Shown here piece after piece: positions 19,142-28,331 of a stretch of 64,000 nucleotides of DNA. A program made the translations under genes and the position numbers. The notes beneath the pieces were generated by a model. It did not search any database and was not told the origin of the DNA. It was given only the letters and a program-made list of their open reading frames with translations. Numbering within the stretch: position 1 is the first letter of the stretch; each line of letters begins with the position of its first letter. This DNA is from Rhodobacteraceae bacterium HTCC2083 (lineage in GTDB: Bacteria; Pseudomonadota; Alphaproteobacteria; Rhodobacterales; Rhodobacteraceae), in NCBI GenBank assembly GCA_000156115.1, contig DS995276.1, positions 2,365,719 to 2,429,718 on the forward strand. Direction: 5' to 3'.

Positions 19142-20070
19142 CGTCTCAGTGCTGCCAATATCGCGCGACTTTGACTGACGAAAATGCCTAGAAGGACCAG
19201 TGCCAGAGCTGTAAAGAGCTGCGCTGGCAAGTCCTCACCCATCAACGTGATCCCGAAGATGACAGACCAGATTGGCACCATATAGCTGGTGATATTCATA
19301 AAAAGTGACCCTGCCGTGGTGATCACTCGCACGCGGATGATCGCGCCAATTGCGGTTGGTAGGAGAGCCGCGTAAATCAATGCGGATGTTGGGGTAAATG
19401 GGAGAGTGTTCGGCAAAGGCTCTGTAAGCAACGCAAAAGGCACCGTGATTGCTGCGGCAATAGTCATCGTTCCCGCAGCAAATGCAATCGGTGGCATCTT
19501 TGGCGCGCGACGTGTCAGGACAGAGCCGACCGCATACCCGCAAGCACAGACGATACAAGCGATGCGACCCCACAAGACGAGATCGCTTTCGCTTGATGAA
19601 AAAGCTCCGGGTCCGACGAGGACGATTAGCCCGACAAAGCCGATGATCATGCCAATCACACGGCGAGGTCCGATGCCTTCTTCGGGTGAAAAGATATAGA
19701 CCAGAGGGAGCACTAAGATCGGCACCGTGCTCATCGCGACGCCAGCAAAGGCGGAAGGCACATGTTGTTGGCCCCATGAGAGCATGGAAAGCGGAATCGC
19801 CAAAGCGATTGTTCCAATCAAGCTTATGAACAGCCATCCACGTTTTCCGGCGGTTTTGTGAATTGCTGTAATGGGTTGGCCGATGAATGCGCCAAGAATA
19901 TTCAGCAAAATTGCTGCGCCCGCGAGTCTACTCGCCGTGAAAAGCCGTGGCCCATATCCCTCTAATGCGGTGGCAATCGCCATAAACGCAGCGCCCCAAA
20001 TCACACCAAGAAAGATGATCAAAAACCAGTTCAAAAGGCCTGGATTGTCGGGGGTTGGGGTATCGCTCAT
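19138..20070 (-). CDS. DMT/EamA family exporter
   Basis: 310 aa with about ten transmembrane helices in two EamA repeats ([17 protein letters not shown] opening the first; a second after about residue 155). A metabolite exporter of unknown substrate. ATG 20070 gives MSDTPTPDN; the frame's earlier TTG is unlikely. The ilvC terminator hairpin lies just upstream of it (20073-20106), so it needs its own promoter or read-through. Confidence 0.85.
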   Translation of the reverse strand: MSDTPTPDNPGLLNWFLIIFLGVIWGAAFMAIATALEGYGPRLFTASRLAGAAILLNILGAFIGQPITAIHKTAGKRGWLFISLIGTIALAIPLSMLSWGQQHVPSAFAGVAMSTVPILVLPLVYIFSPEEGIGPRRVIGMIIGFVGLIVLVGPGAFSSSESDLVLWGRIACIVCACGYAVGSVLTRRAPKMPPIAFAAGTMTIAAAITVPFALLTEPLPNTLPFTPTSALIYAALLPTAIGAIIRVRVITTAGSLFMNITSYMVPIWSVIFGITLMGEDLPAQLFTALALVLLGIFVSQSRAILAALRR

Positions 20071-20072
20071 GC

Positions 20073-20106
20073 GCAAAAGAAATGACCCCAGCCGAGGCCG
20101 GGGTCA
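20073..20106 (-). terminator. Rho-independent terminator of ilvC
   Basis: TGACCCC (20083-20089) pairs with GGGGTCA (20100-20106), with an inner GCC/GGC pair. On the minus strand it is followed by TTTCTTTTG. It is placed 31 bases after the ilvC stop. Confidence 0.8.
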
Positions 20107-20136
20107 ATCGCTACTTTGTACTGGTTTTGAAAGCGC

Positions 20137-21183
<1,047 letters not shown>

Positions 21184-21218
21184 TCAGGTATTGAGTGCAA
21201 ACTACAGGGTTTGTGGCG

Positions 21219-21290
21219 TTGAACTTTTTTGGATGGTGATATAATTGATGTTTATCGAATTTATCATTCTTAAAATTTAGGTAAATTATA
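21219..21290 (+). promoter_or_regulatory. AT-rich ilvC/lrp divergent regulatory region
   Basis: TTGAAC (21219-21224) and TATAAT (21240-21245) face the lrp genes, with a spacer of only 15. Downstream lies a strongly AT-rich run (about 21241-21290). AT-rich DNA in front of an Lrp gene and a branched-chain amino-acid gene fits Lrp binding, but no consensus site was confirmed. Confidence 0.4.
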
Positions 21291-21296
21291 AAATTC

Positions 21297-21752
21297 ATGC
21301 TTGATGACGTAGATCGGCGCATATTGCGACAAATGCAGGCAGCGCCAGAACTGCCAAACGCCGAACTCGCCGCGCGTTGCGATCTGACCAGCGCCACTTG
21401 CTATCGCCGGATTGAAAAGATGCAGGCAAGCGGGGTCTTGAAGGGCCAACAAGCCGTCATTGACTGGCAAGCGTTGGGGTATGCGGTAGAGGTCAGCTTG
21501 CGCATCACACTCGATAAGACGCAAACTCGTGCTTTTGATGATTTCATCGAAGCGGCGCGTGAAGTACGCCATGTGATCGAGATCCAGACGTTCCTTGGCC
21601 GTGTCGATGTGCGCCTGTCCGTTATTTCGCGGGACATGAGCCACTATCAGCAAATCTACCGCGAACAAATTTTAGGCCTGCCGCATATCGCCGATATCGA
21701 AGCGCTGATGCATGTCGCGCGGATCAAGCAATCAGAAGGCCTTCCCCTATGA
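21297..21752 (+). CDS. Lrp/AsnC family regulator (first of pair)
   Basis: 151 aa. N-terminal winged HTH (DDVDRRILRQMQ..NAELAARCDLTSATCYRRIEKMQASGVLKG) and C-terminal RAM/AsnC ligand domain (VEVSLRITLD..FLGRVDVRLSVISRDMSHYQQI). It should sense an amino acid and bind DNA as a dimer or octamer. Divergent from ilvC, it may control it. Its stop overlaps the second Lrp start (ATGA). Confidence 0.88.
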   Translation: MLDDVDRRILRQMQAAPELPNAELAARCDLTSATCYRRIEKMQASGVLKGQQAVIDWQALGYAVEVSLRITLDKTQTRAFDDFIEAAREVRHVIEIQTFLGRVDVRLSVISRDMSHYQQIYREQILGLPHIADIEALMHVARIKQSEGLPL

Positions 21753-22207
21753 TCGAGCTTGACGCAATCGACCGCAAGATCCTCCGTGCCTTGGCCGAAG
21801 ATGCGACACTTGGGGCGGGGGCATTAGGCCGGCGGTTCGAGATGTCGCAACCCGCAATGTGGCGTCGTGTTAAGCGCTTGCAAGACGCGGGCGCGTTTCG
21901 CGCACGGCGCTTGGTTTTGGATGCGGAAAAGCTCGGGTTTGGGGTGACGGTTTTCTTAGGGGTGAAGCTTGCCACCAAAGGTCGCGTCAGCCTTGAGGAC
22001 TTCGAGCGTGCGGTGAGCGCGATCCCCGAAGTGCAAACAATTGAACATGTGCTTGGGATGTATGACTACCGCTTGCGTGTTGTGGCCCGCGATATTCCCG
22101 ATTTCGAGCGGGTCTTGCGCCGTCGCATCATGACCTTGCCAGGGGCAGGGGATGTGGAGGCGAATGTCTTGCTCAGTGAAGAGCGCAGGCCCGGTCCATT
22201 AGGGTAA
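21749..22207 (+). CDS. Lrp/AsnC family regulator (second of pair)
   Basis: 152 aa, same two-domain layout: HTH (LDAIDRKILRALAEDATLGAGALGRRFEMSQPAMWRRVKRLQ) and AsnC domain (TVFLGVKLAT..HVLGMYDYRLRVVARD). It is translationally coupled to the first Lrp gene. Overlapping Lrp pairs may form hetero-oligomers, as proposed for other AsnC pairs; here that is inference. The effector is unknown. Confidence 0.87.
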   Translation: MIELDAIDRKILRALAEDATLGAGALGRRFEMSQPAMWRRVKRLQDAGAFRARRLVLDAEKLGFGVTVFLGVKLATKGRVSLEDFERAVSAIPEVQTIEHVLGMYDYRLRVVARDIPDFERVLRRRIMTLPGAGDVEANVLLSEERRPGPLG

Positions 22208-22306
22208 AGATCAATAAGAGCATATATCTAAGTCACTTTTCGCCACAACCCATGCGCAGCAAAGGTCCGACCCAAAGCGCACCTACTCAACGAGGAGCTC
22301 TGCTGT

Positions 22307-22507
22307 TTGGTGGCGCGAGATCGTTTGACCGAGGTCTCAACGCGCGATCATTTTTTCGAACGTTTAAGCAATGAGCCGGACGCCTATGGGGTGTCCTTGA
22401 TGGTGGACATTAGCTTTTTCAAGAAATTGAATGACCCATACGGGCATCTTACCGGAGATCTGGTGATCAAACATGTGGCGCAGATTTTGCAGTGTATGCA
22501 AAAGTAG
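22307..22507 (+). pseudogene. Truncated GGDEF (diguanylate cyclase) remnant
   Basis: About 66 codons matching only the first half of a GGDEF domain: RDRLTEVSTRDHFFERL, then MVDISFFKKLNDPYGHLTGDLVIKHVAQIL, which is the stretch up to the helix before the active site. A TAG at 22505 stops it before any GGDEF loop. Some consensus residues are altered (the second D of the usual D-x-D-x-F-K is replaced). There is no sensible start codon or N-terminal domain. A decayed gene with no cyclase activity expected. Confidence 0.75.
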
Positions 22508-22569
22508 ACTTTGCCTTTCCCTGCATGGCTTTCTATCAAGGATGGAAGTAAAATTTGGAGGCGCATGAT

Positions 22570-23694
22570 ATGGCATTGTTAGAAAACGTGGACCCGACGG
22601 GTCTGGAAGAATTCAGCGTAGTATTTACAGATCGTTCCCTGAACTCGATGTCACAGTCGTTCCAAACGGTGATGACCGATATCTCGTCAATGTTGAAAGA
22701 CGTGTATCGGGCAGAGGCGGTCGTGCTGATCCCAGGCGGCGGATCCTACGGGATGGAAGCGGTGGCACGTCAGTTTGCACGCGGTGCGGATGTGTTGGTC
22801 GTGCGGAACGGCTGGTTTTCTTATCGGTGGAGTCAGATCATCGAAACCGGTGGTTTGACGCGAAGTTGCACGGTAATGAAAGCGCGCCAAACGGGCAACG
22901 ATACACGCGCACCTTTCGCACCGGCCCCCATCGATGAGGTTGTGGCAGCGATTCACGCGGAGAAACCCGCGATCGTTTTCGCGCCACACGTGGAAACTTC
23001 GGCGGGTGTAATTCTGCCTGATGACTACGTCACAGCACTGGCGACAGCCTCGCATGACGTGGGTGCGTTGATGGTTTTGGATTGCATCGCCTCGGGCTGT
23101 GCGTGGATCGATATGAAAGCGACAGGCGTCGATGTATTGATATCCGCGCCGCAAAAAGGATGGTCAGCTTCGCCTTCTGCGGGGCTAGTGATGTTATCAG
23201 AACGCGCGGTTGCGCGGTTGGAAGAGACCACATCTGACAGTTTCGCGATTGATCTGAAGAAATGGCATCAGATCATGCAAGCCTATGAAAATGGCGGCCA
23301 TGCCTATCACGCGACAATGCCAACGGATGCCTTGCGTGCGTTCCGCGATACGATGTTGGAAACGAAAGACTACGGATTTGATAAGTTGCGCGATGCGCAA
23401 TGGCAGCTTGGCAACGAAGTGCGCGCGTATCTTAAGGTCAAGGGCATAACATCCGTTGCAGCAGATGGATTTGGTGCACCGGGGGTTGTGGTCAGCTACA
23501 CTGATGATCCTGCGATTCAGAATGGCAGCAAGTTTTCCGCCCTTGGTATGCAAATTGCGGCGGGCGTTCCTTTGCAGTGTGATGAGCCTGATGATTTTCG
23601 TACGTTCCGTTTGGGTCTGTTCGGTCTCGATAAGCTTTATGATGTGGACGGCACGATGGGACGTCTGCGCAAAGTACTTGATCAAGTTCTTTAA
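22570..23694 (+). CDS. Class V PLP aminotransferase (alanine-glyoxylate/serine type)
   Basis: 374 aa, fold-type I. PLP motif APQKGWSASPSAGLVMLSE with the Schiff-base Lys, and MVLDCIASGCAWIDM, where the Asp contacts the pyridine nitrogen. Resembles serine-glyoxylate/alanine-glyoxylate or 2-aminoethylphosphonate-pyruvate-type transaminases; the exact amino donor cannot be told. ATG 22570 is chosen because GGAGGCGC precedes it. A hairpin terminator follows the gene. Confidence 0.83.
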   Translation: MALLENVDPTGLEEFSVVFTDRSLNSMSQSFQTVMTDISSMLKDVYRAEAVVLIPGGGSYGMEAVARQFARGADVLVVRNGWFSYRWSQIIETGGLTRSCTVMKARQTGNDTRAPFAPAPIDEVVAAIHAEKPAIVFAPHVETSAGVILPDDYVTALATASHDVGALMVLDCIASGCAWIDMKATGVDVLISAPQKGWSASPSAGLVMLSERAVARLEETTSDSFAIDLKKWHQIMQAYENGGHAYHATMPTDALRAFRDTMLETKDYGFDKLRDAQWQLGNEVRAYLKVKGITSVAADGFGAPGVVVSYTDDPAIQNGSKFSALGMQIAAGVPLQCDEPDDFRTFRLGLFGLDKLYDVDGTMGRLRKVLDQVL

Positions 23695-23707
23695 CCACAA
23701 GCACGAT

Positions 23708-23740
23708 CGCCTTACGTGTTTAGCACGCAAGGCGACTTTT
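23708..23740 (+). terminator. Terminator after the class V aminotransferase
   Basis: CGCCTT (23708-23713) pairs with AAGGCG (23729-23734), with an inner CGTG/CACG pair, followed by ACTTTT. It sits between two converging genes and overlaps the last codon of the ubiH-type gene on the other strand. Confidence 0.7.
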
Positions 23741-24932
23741 ACCCCCGCGCACCAAGGCCAAGTTGCATGATCGATTTCCTTAGTGGCGCAAAACTATAGA
23801 GTGCGTTTAACCCCGCGGCGCGCGCATCTCTTAACGGTGGCGCACTTAGCATCGATGTGCGGTTAAGCAATGTAATCCCCGCGATGCGCGTGCGAATATC
23901 GGTGATGCGCGCGTTGTGATACGCCGCAAGCATTTCCGCTTCACCCAGACGTTCAGGTTGCGCCAGCGCCAAATCACGCAGCGTGCGAATATCACCAAGC
24001 GACATGTTCAAGCCTTGCGCGCCAATTGGTGGCAACACATGCGCGGCTTCTGCGATAAGAGCGATGCGCTCGCCGCTCAAACGCTCTGCGTGTTGACTAA
24101 TGATCGGCCAAATTGTTCGTTTAGAATTTAGGGTGAGCTGACCCAGAACACCGCAAGACCGCACATTCATAGTCTCTTCAAAGCGGGCTACGTCCAGTTC
24201 TGCGAGCGCTTTCGCTTTCGCGCCTTCCTCCATCCACACGATTGCGGAGCTGTGTTTGCCTTCCAAATCAGGCAATGGAACCAAGGTGAAAGGACCGCCT
24301 GTGCGGTGAATCTCAGTTGAGACATTCTCATGAGGCTCTGTGTGAGTAACGGAGAAGGCTAGCGCCTTCTGGCCATACCGCGTCGTTTTCACGTCTATTC
24401 CAGCGGCCTCACGCATAGGCGATCCGCGCCCGTCTGCAGCGATCACAAGCCGCGCACGAACGCGTGCTCCATCGCTTAGACCAACGCGCGCTTCGCCCGT
24501 GCGTGTGAACAGGGTTTTTGCGCCAACGCTTGTTCTATAAGTCACATTCGGTAGCGTTTTCAGATGCGTAGCTATTTCGCGTCGCAAAAGCCAGTTGGGC
24601 AGGTTCCACCCGAAAGGCAGCTTTGAAATATCTGCGGCGTTGAATTCCTTAGACATACGCGGCTCAGACACAGGCCCGCCCGCATCAATAATGCGCATAA
24701 TTTGTAAAGGGGTGGCATGGGCAGAAAGGCGACCCCAAAGGCCGATATCATCAAGAAGCTGACGCGCAGGCTGTAAAAACGCTGTGCTGCGCAGGTCCGC
24801 ACCCGTCGCATCGCACTCAATGACCGGCGGCGTGGGATCCACACAAAGCACGTCAAGGCCAGCACTCGCCAATGCGGCAGTTGCGGTCAGGCCCGCGATG
24901 CCGCCGCCGGAAATGATGATGTCGTAGTCCAT
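23739..24932 (-). CDS. UbiH/UbiF/COQ6 family FAD hydroxylase
   Basis: 397 aa. N-terminal FAD motif ISGGGIAGLTATAALASAGL, central DGRGSPMREAAG, and C-terminal EAAHVLPPIGAQGLNMSLGD. This family hydroxylates the ubiquinone ring at the membrane. Which position (C1, C5 or C6) is not decidable here. ATG 24932 starts MDYDIIISGGG; the upstream extension in the frame is rejected because homologues begin here. Confidence 0.85.
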   Translation of the reverse strand: MDYDIIISGGGIAGLTATAALASAGLDVLCVDPTPPVIECDATGADLRSTAFLQPARQLLDDIGLWGRLSAHATPLQIMRIIDAGGPVSEPRMSKEFNAADISKLPFGWNLPNWLLRREIATHLKTLPNVTYRTSVGAKTLFTRTGEARVGLSDGARVRARLVIAADGRGSPMREAAGIDVKTTRYGQKALAFSVTHTEPHENVSTEIHRTGGPFTLVPLPDLEGKHSSAIVWMEEGAKAKALAELDVARFEETMNVRSCGVLGQLTLNSKRTIWPIISQHAERLSGERIALIAEAAHVLPPIGAQGLNMSLGDIRTLRDLALAQPERLGEAEMLAAYHNARITDIRTRIAGITLLNRTSMLSAPPLRDARAAGLNALYSFAPLRKSIMQLGLGARG

Positions 24933-25001
24933 TCTCGTCTCCGCTGATGTCCTGAAGATAGGCGTTTGCGCGCAATTTTCCATGGGCAAATCGCCGCAAT
25001 T

Positions 25002-25646
25002 TCACACCAGAGCGCGCAAGAATGTTGCCAAATCTGCCGTGTGATATTGAATGTGGTCCTGCGATACGGCCTCTGGTGCCACATGGACCGTCCGCATTCC
25101 GAGCGCATGTGGCACGGTCAGATTGCGTGGATCATCTTCGAACATCGCGGCTGTTTTTGTCAAAACCCCGTCCTTGGTAAAGACCGTTTCAAAGGCTGCA
25201 CTGTCTGGTTTGGGATGAAAATTCGCGTGCTCTACCCCATAGATCGCATCGAATACATCGCTTAAGCCGCGCGCTTTGAGCACGTTTTCAGCGTAGGGCG
25301 CGCATCCATTGGTGTAAACGATCTTGCGATTTGGCAACGCTTTGATCGCGTCGCGTAGATTATAATCCGGCGAAAGTACCGTAAAATCAATGTCATGAAC
25401 ATCTGTCAGATAGGGCGTTGGATCAACGTCGTGTTCGCGCATCAGGCCGGCAAGCGTGGTGCCATGGGTGTGCCAATAGTGTTCGCGCAAGTGATCCGCT
25501 CGCGCGCGGTCCACACTTAATGCTTCCATCACATAAGCTGTCATGCGCACTTCGATCTGATCAAACAGGCGCATGTGCGGCGGGTAGAGCGTATTATCAA
25601 GGTCAAAGACCCACGTGGTCACATCGGAAAAATGGGCTTTTGTCAT
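25002..25646 (-). CDS. HAD family pyrimidine 5'-nucleotidase
   Basis: 214 aa haloacid-dehalogenase phosphatase: motif I FDLDNTLYPP, motif II YTNG, motif III Lys in FHPKPD, motif IV FEDDPRNL. The subfamily wording fits Sdt1/PynA-type pyrimidine 5'-nucleotidases. It is divergent from the GntR gene across 96 bases that contain an FNR-type box. Confidence 0.85.
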   Translation of the reverse strand: MTKAHFSDVTTWVFDLDNTLYPPHMRLFDQIEVRMTAYVMEALSVDRARADHLREHYWHTHGTTLAGLMREHDVDPTPYLTDVHDIDFTVLSPDYNLRDAIKALPNRKIVYTNGCAPYAENVLKARGLSDVFDAIYGVEHANFHPKPDSAAFETVFTKDGVLTKTAAMFEDDPRNLTVPHALGMRTVHVAPEAVSQDHIQYHTADLATFLRALV

Positions 25647-25685
25647 GTGTTGAGGCTAGCTGGAAACCCAAAGCGCGACAATAGG

Positions 25686-25699
25686 TTGATCAAAATCAA
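25686..25699. promoter_or_regulatory. FNR/FnrL-type box
   Basis: TTGAT-N4-ATCAA, a perfect match to the FNR/FnrL consensus, midway between the divergent HAD gene (start 25646) and GntR gene (start 25743). Oxygen-responsive control of one or both is plausible. Confidence 0.6.
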
Positions 25700-25742
25700 G
25701 GCTGCGCATAGGCTTTGCCTAAGACGGGCAGAGGGAAGTGGT

Positions 25743-26393
25743 ATGAACCAAACGCGCACAGGGCAAACCGATGCCTATTCTCTCATTCTAGAAGCTATTG
25801 ATATCGGCGTATTCAAGCCCGGTGATCGCTTGGTGGAAAGCGATTTAGCCGACCGTTTTGGTGTTTCTCGCACACCAATTCGTGAAGCTTTGCAACGGCT
25901 TGAGACGCAAAACCTGTTGGCACGGGATGGGCGCAGTCTGATTGTTGCCTCACTCTCTCACAATCAAATGTCAGAGCTCTATGTTGTGCGATCAGAGTTG
26001 GAAGGACTCGCAGCGCGTCTGGCCGCGCAGCATGCGAGCGCAGAGGAAATTTTGGTTCTGCGCGAAATGGTTGAGGCAGATCGCAAGCTTACAGATGATC
26101 CTGCGGCGCTGTCGCGTGCGAACCGACGGTTTCACAAACAGATTCATCTTGCCTCGCACAATAGATTTCTTGTGCGTCAACTTGACCTTGTACACCGCTC
26201 AATGGCGCTGATGGCAACCACGTCGCTTGCTGCGGAGGGGCGCGGTGAAGTCGCGATGGAGGAACATCATTCAATCGTTGAAGCCATCGCGAAAGGCGAT
26301 CAAGAAGCCGCTGGAAAAGCGCTACGGGATCATATTTCGGTAGCCTTTGTCACAAGGCTCAAACTGGATTCAGTTTCTTCTGAATTTGAGTGA
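25743..26393 (+). CDS. GntR family regulator (FadR/FCD subfamily)
   Basis: 216 aa. Winged HTH (DRLVESDLADRFGVSRTPIREALQRLETQNLLA) followed by an all-helical FCD ligand domain with the metal-type His residues (RANRRFHKQIHLASHN, MEEHHSIVEAI, LRDHISVAF). It probably responds to a small organic acid. The start at 25743 is preceded by GAGGGAAGTGGT. Its last 64 bases overlap the 3' end of the converging glycosyltransferase gene. Confidence 0.87.
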   Translation: MNQTRTGQTDAYSLILEAIDIGVFKPGDRLVESDLADRFGVSRTPIREALQRLETQNLLARDGRSLIVASLSHNQMSELYVVRSELEGLAARLAAQHASAEEILVLREMVEADRKLTDDPAALSRANRRFHKQIHLASHNRFLVRQLDLVHRSMALMATTSLAAEGRGEVAMEEHHSIVEAIAKGDQEAAGKALRDHISVAFVTRLKLDSVSSEFE

Positions 26394-28261
26394 ACAATCT
26401 CGACATCGCTGTGCCCATGCGCGGTTTTTTCCCAATAGAACGGCTTGGTGATGAGTTCCCACGCGCCCTTGTAAATTGCGAGTGTGCCGAGGGCCATATA
26501 AGCGCTCATGAAGGGGATCCAAGGGATCAGGTGGCGATGTAATTCCCCTGAGACGGCAACGATATAGACCGTCGTGCTTGTGAACCACATCACGATGAAA
26601 GCCACCATTATGGTGTTCAGAAATTCCGCTGGCACTGTTGCATCCATCCACTGCGGTGCACCAAAATACAATGCCATGCAGGACCAGATCAGTGGTGCCA
26701 ACATGTACTGGCTGATCGACGACAGAAAAAATGCCTGAAAGCCCAAGAATTTCCATGCGCCAAGTTCGAACAGGAGGCGAAATGGGCGGCGCATGTGGGT
26801 GAAATAGGTGATGAGGTAGCCCTTCAACCAGCGTGAGCGTTGCTTGATCCATGGCCACGCCTTGTTGTTGGCTTCTTCCAACGTCACTGACGAAATGAGC
26901 GTGGTCTGATAGCCCGCTCGCGCCAAGCGGATACCAAGATCCGCGTCTTCTGTGACGTTATGTGCGTCCCATCCGTCTAATTTTTCAAGCACGTTACGGC
27001 GAAAAAACACGCTGGTACCGCCAAGTGGAATGGCAAACCCCATGCGTGCGATACCAGGCAGGATCAAGCGAAACCACGTCGCATATTCGATTGCAAAGAA
27101 ACGCGATAGCGCGTTGGAGCGCGCATTATAAAAATCCAAAACTGCTTGAATACATGCGGTTTTTTCGGATGTTCGCGCGAATAGGTCGACAACTTCTGAG
27201 AGTTGGTCAGGATTGGGCGCATCCTCTGCGTCATAGATTCCGATGATATCGCCGCGACAAAACGGCAGAGCATAGTTCATTGCGCGTGGCTTTGTAGTGA
27301 TCTTCCCAGCAGGCACAATCAAAATGCGCATCCAATTGGGCAGATCTGTGGTCTCAAGATGTGAACGGGTCAGTGTGTCGCTTGCTTCTACGATCAAGAT
27401 CACGTCAAGCAGGGTCTCCGGATATGTCAGCATGCCGATGTGGCGAAGGAGGGCTTCTAGAATTTCCGTTTCATCGTGAAGTGGGATGAGCAAACTGACC
27501 CTTGGAAGTTTTGTCGTCGGAGCCGCTCGGATTTGCTTTTCTGGTTCTTTTACAAAGAGCTGGATGAACGCCGCTGCAGTCTTGATCACGATACCTGTGA
27601 AGACCATGACGACCGCAAAGCCAAAGATCGCTCGATATAGTCCCGCGAAAGTGAGCCATTGCAATGCGAGTGCGAGAACCAACATCGGTAGCGCGAAGGC
27701 GAGGGTAGTTTTGATTTGGGCAGGCAAACTGCGACAGCTTAGATCTTCTGGCACACGTGTTTCGGCCGTCGTCGCCATGATCGTGCTTGCGCCCACGCGA
27801 ATGGCTTCAGTGATATGGCTGCGTGTCGCGATCGCCATTTTCACCGGATGTAGATGAGCGGGCAGAGTTGCCTTGGCATTCTCAAATTGCTCAGGGGAAC
27901 TTGTAGTAAGGATCGTGGTTTCACCTTCCCTGCGCCACGGTACGCATTGCAAGCGCAGGCATTGGTGCGGATCGAGGCCGGTTTGCAGTGTTAAATCAGG
28001 TATATCCGATTGCATGTCTATGAAAGGGAGCGAGTTCTGAATCGCAAGTGTTTCGTAAAGTTCTGTTTCGCTAATTTGGCCTTGCGAGACGAGCATGTGG
28101 CCAATTTTGACATCATTTATACGTTGATGTCCGAGCGCGAGCAGCAGGTCTGACGTTTTGATCAGACCACGGTCGACAAGTATACGCCCAAGCAGTTGCT
28201 TGGTGTGAGGGAGCGGGGCGCATCCACTGGAGTCAACCAGACGGATTTGGGAAGTGTTCAT
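26330..28261 (-). CDS. Membrane glycosyltransferase (GT2) with N-terminal MshEN domain
   Basis: 643 aa. Residues about 20-160 form a MshEN/GSPII_E-N domain with two 24-residue motifs: LGRILVDRGLIKTSDLLLAL and IGHMLVSQGQISETELYETL, each ending in xxQ, as in c-di-GMP-binding MshE/NfrB. Two membrane segments follow (about 185-235). Then comes a processive GT2 domain with YDAEDAP, TEDADLG and QRSRWLKG, then about four C-terminal helices. It probably makes or exports a polysaccharide under c-di-GMP control (inference). The 3' end overlaps the GntR gene. A CtrA-type box lies 51 bases upstream. Confidence 0.82.
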   Translation of the reverse strand: MNTSQIRLVDSSGCAPLPHTKQLLGRILVDRGLIKTSDLLLALGHQRINDVKIGHMLVSQGQISETELYETLAIQNSLPFIDMQSDIPDLTLQTGLDPHQCLRLQCVPWRREGETTILTTSSPEQFENAKATLPAHLHPVKMAIATRSHITEAIRVGASTIMATTAETRVPEDLSCRSLPAQIKTTLAFALPMLVLALALQWLTFAGLYRAIFGFAVVMVFTGIVIKTAAAFIQLFVKEPEKQIRAAPTTKLPRVSLLIPLHDETEILEALLRHIGMLTYPETLLDVILIVEASDTLTRSHLETTDLPNWMRILIVPAGKITTKPRAMNYALPFCRGDIIGIYDAEDAPNPDQLSEVVDLFARTSEKTACIQAVLDFYNARSNALSRFFAIEYATWFRLILPGIARMGFAIPLGGTSVFFRRNVLEKLDGWDAHNVTEDADLGIRLARAGYQTTLISSVTLEEANNKAWPWIKQRSRWLKGYLITYFTHMRRPFRLLFELGAWKFLGFQAFFLSSISQYMLAPLIWSCMALYFGAPQWMDATVPAEFLNTIMVAFIVMWFTSTTVYIVAVSGELHRHLIPWIPFMSAYMALGTLAIYKGAWELITKPFYWEKTAHGHSDVEIVHSNSEETESSLSLVTKATEI

Positions 28262-28311
28262 ATGAACGCCAAGTTTCTTAACATAACATGACGTTTATGA
28301 TGCCGTGCTGG

Positions 28312-28326
28312 TTAACAGCTCGTTAA
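28312..28326. promoter_or_regulatory. CtrA-type box (TTAA-N7-TTAA)
   Basis: An exact TTAA-N7-TTAA in the 70-base gap between carA (stop at 28332) and the MshEN glycosyltransferase start (28261). Such an 8-base pattern occurs by chance about once in a window this size, so position in the only upstream gap of the gene is the main argument. Confidence 0.4.
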
Positions 28327-28331
28327 TGGCC

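Noticed and set aside
22307-22507. Functional diguanylate cyclase
   Set aside because: The frame stops before the GGDEF loop and has no sensor domain.
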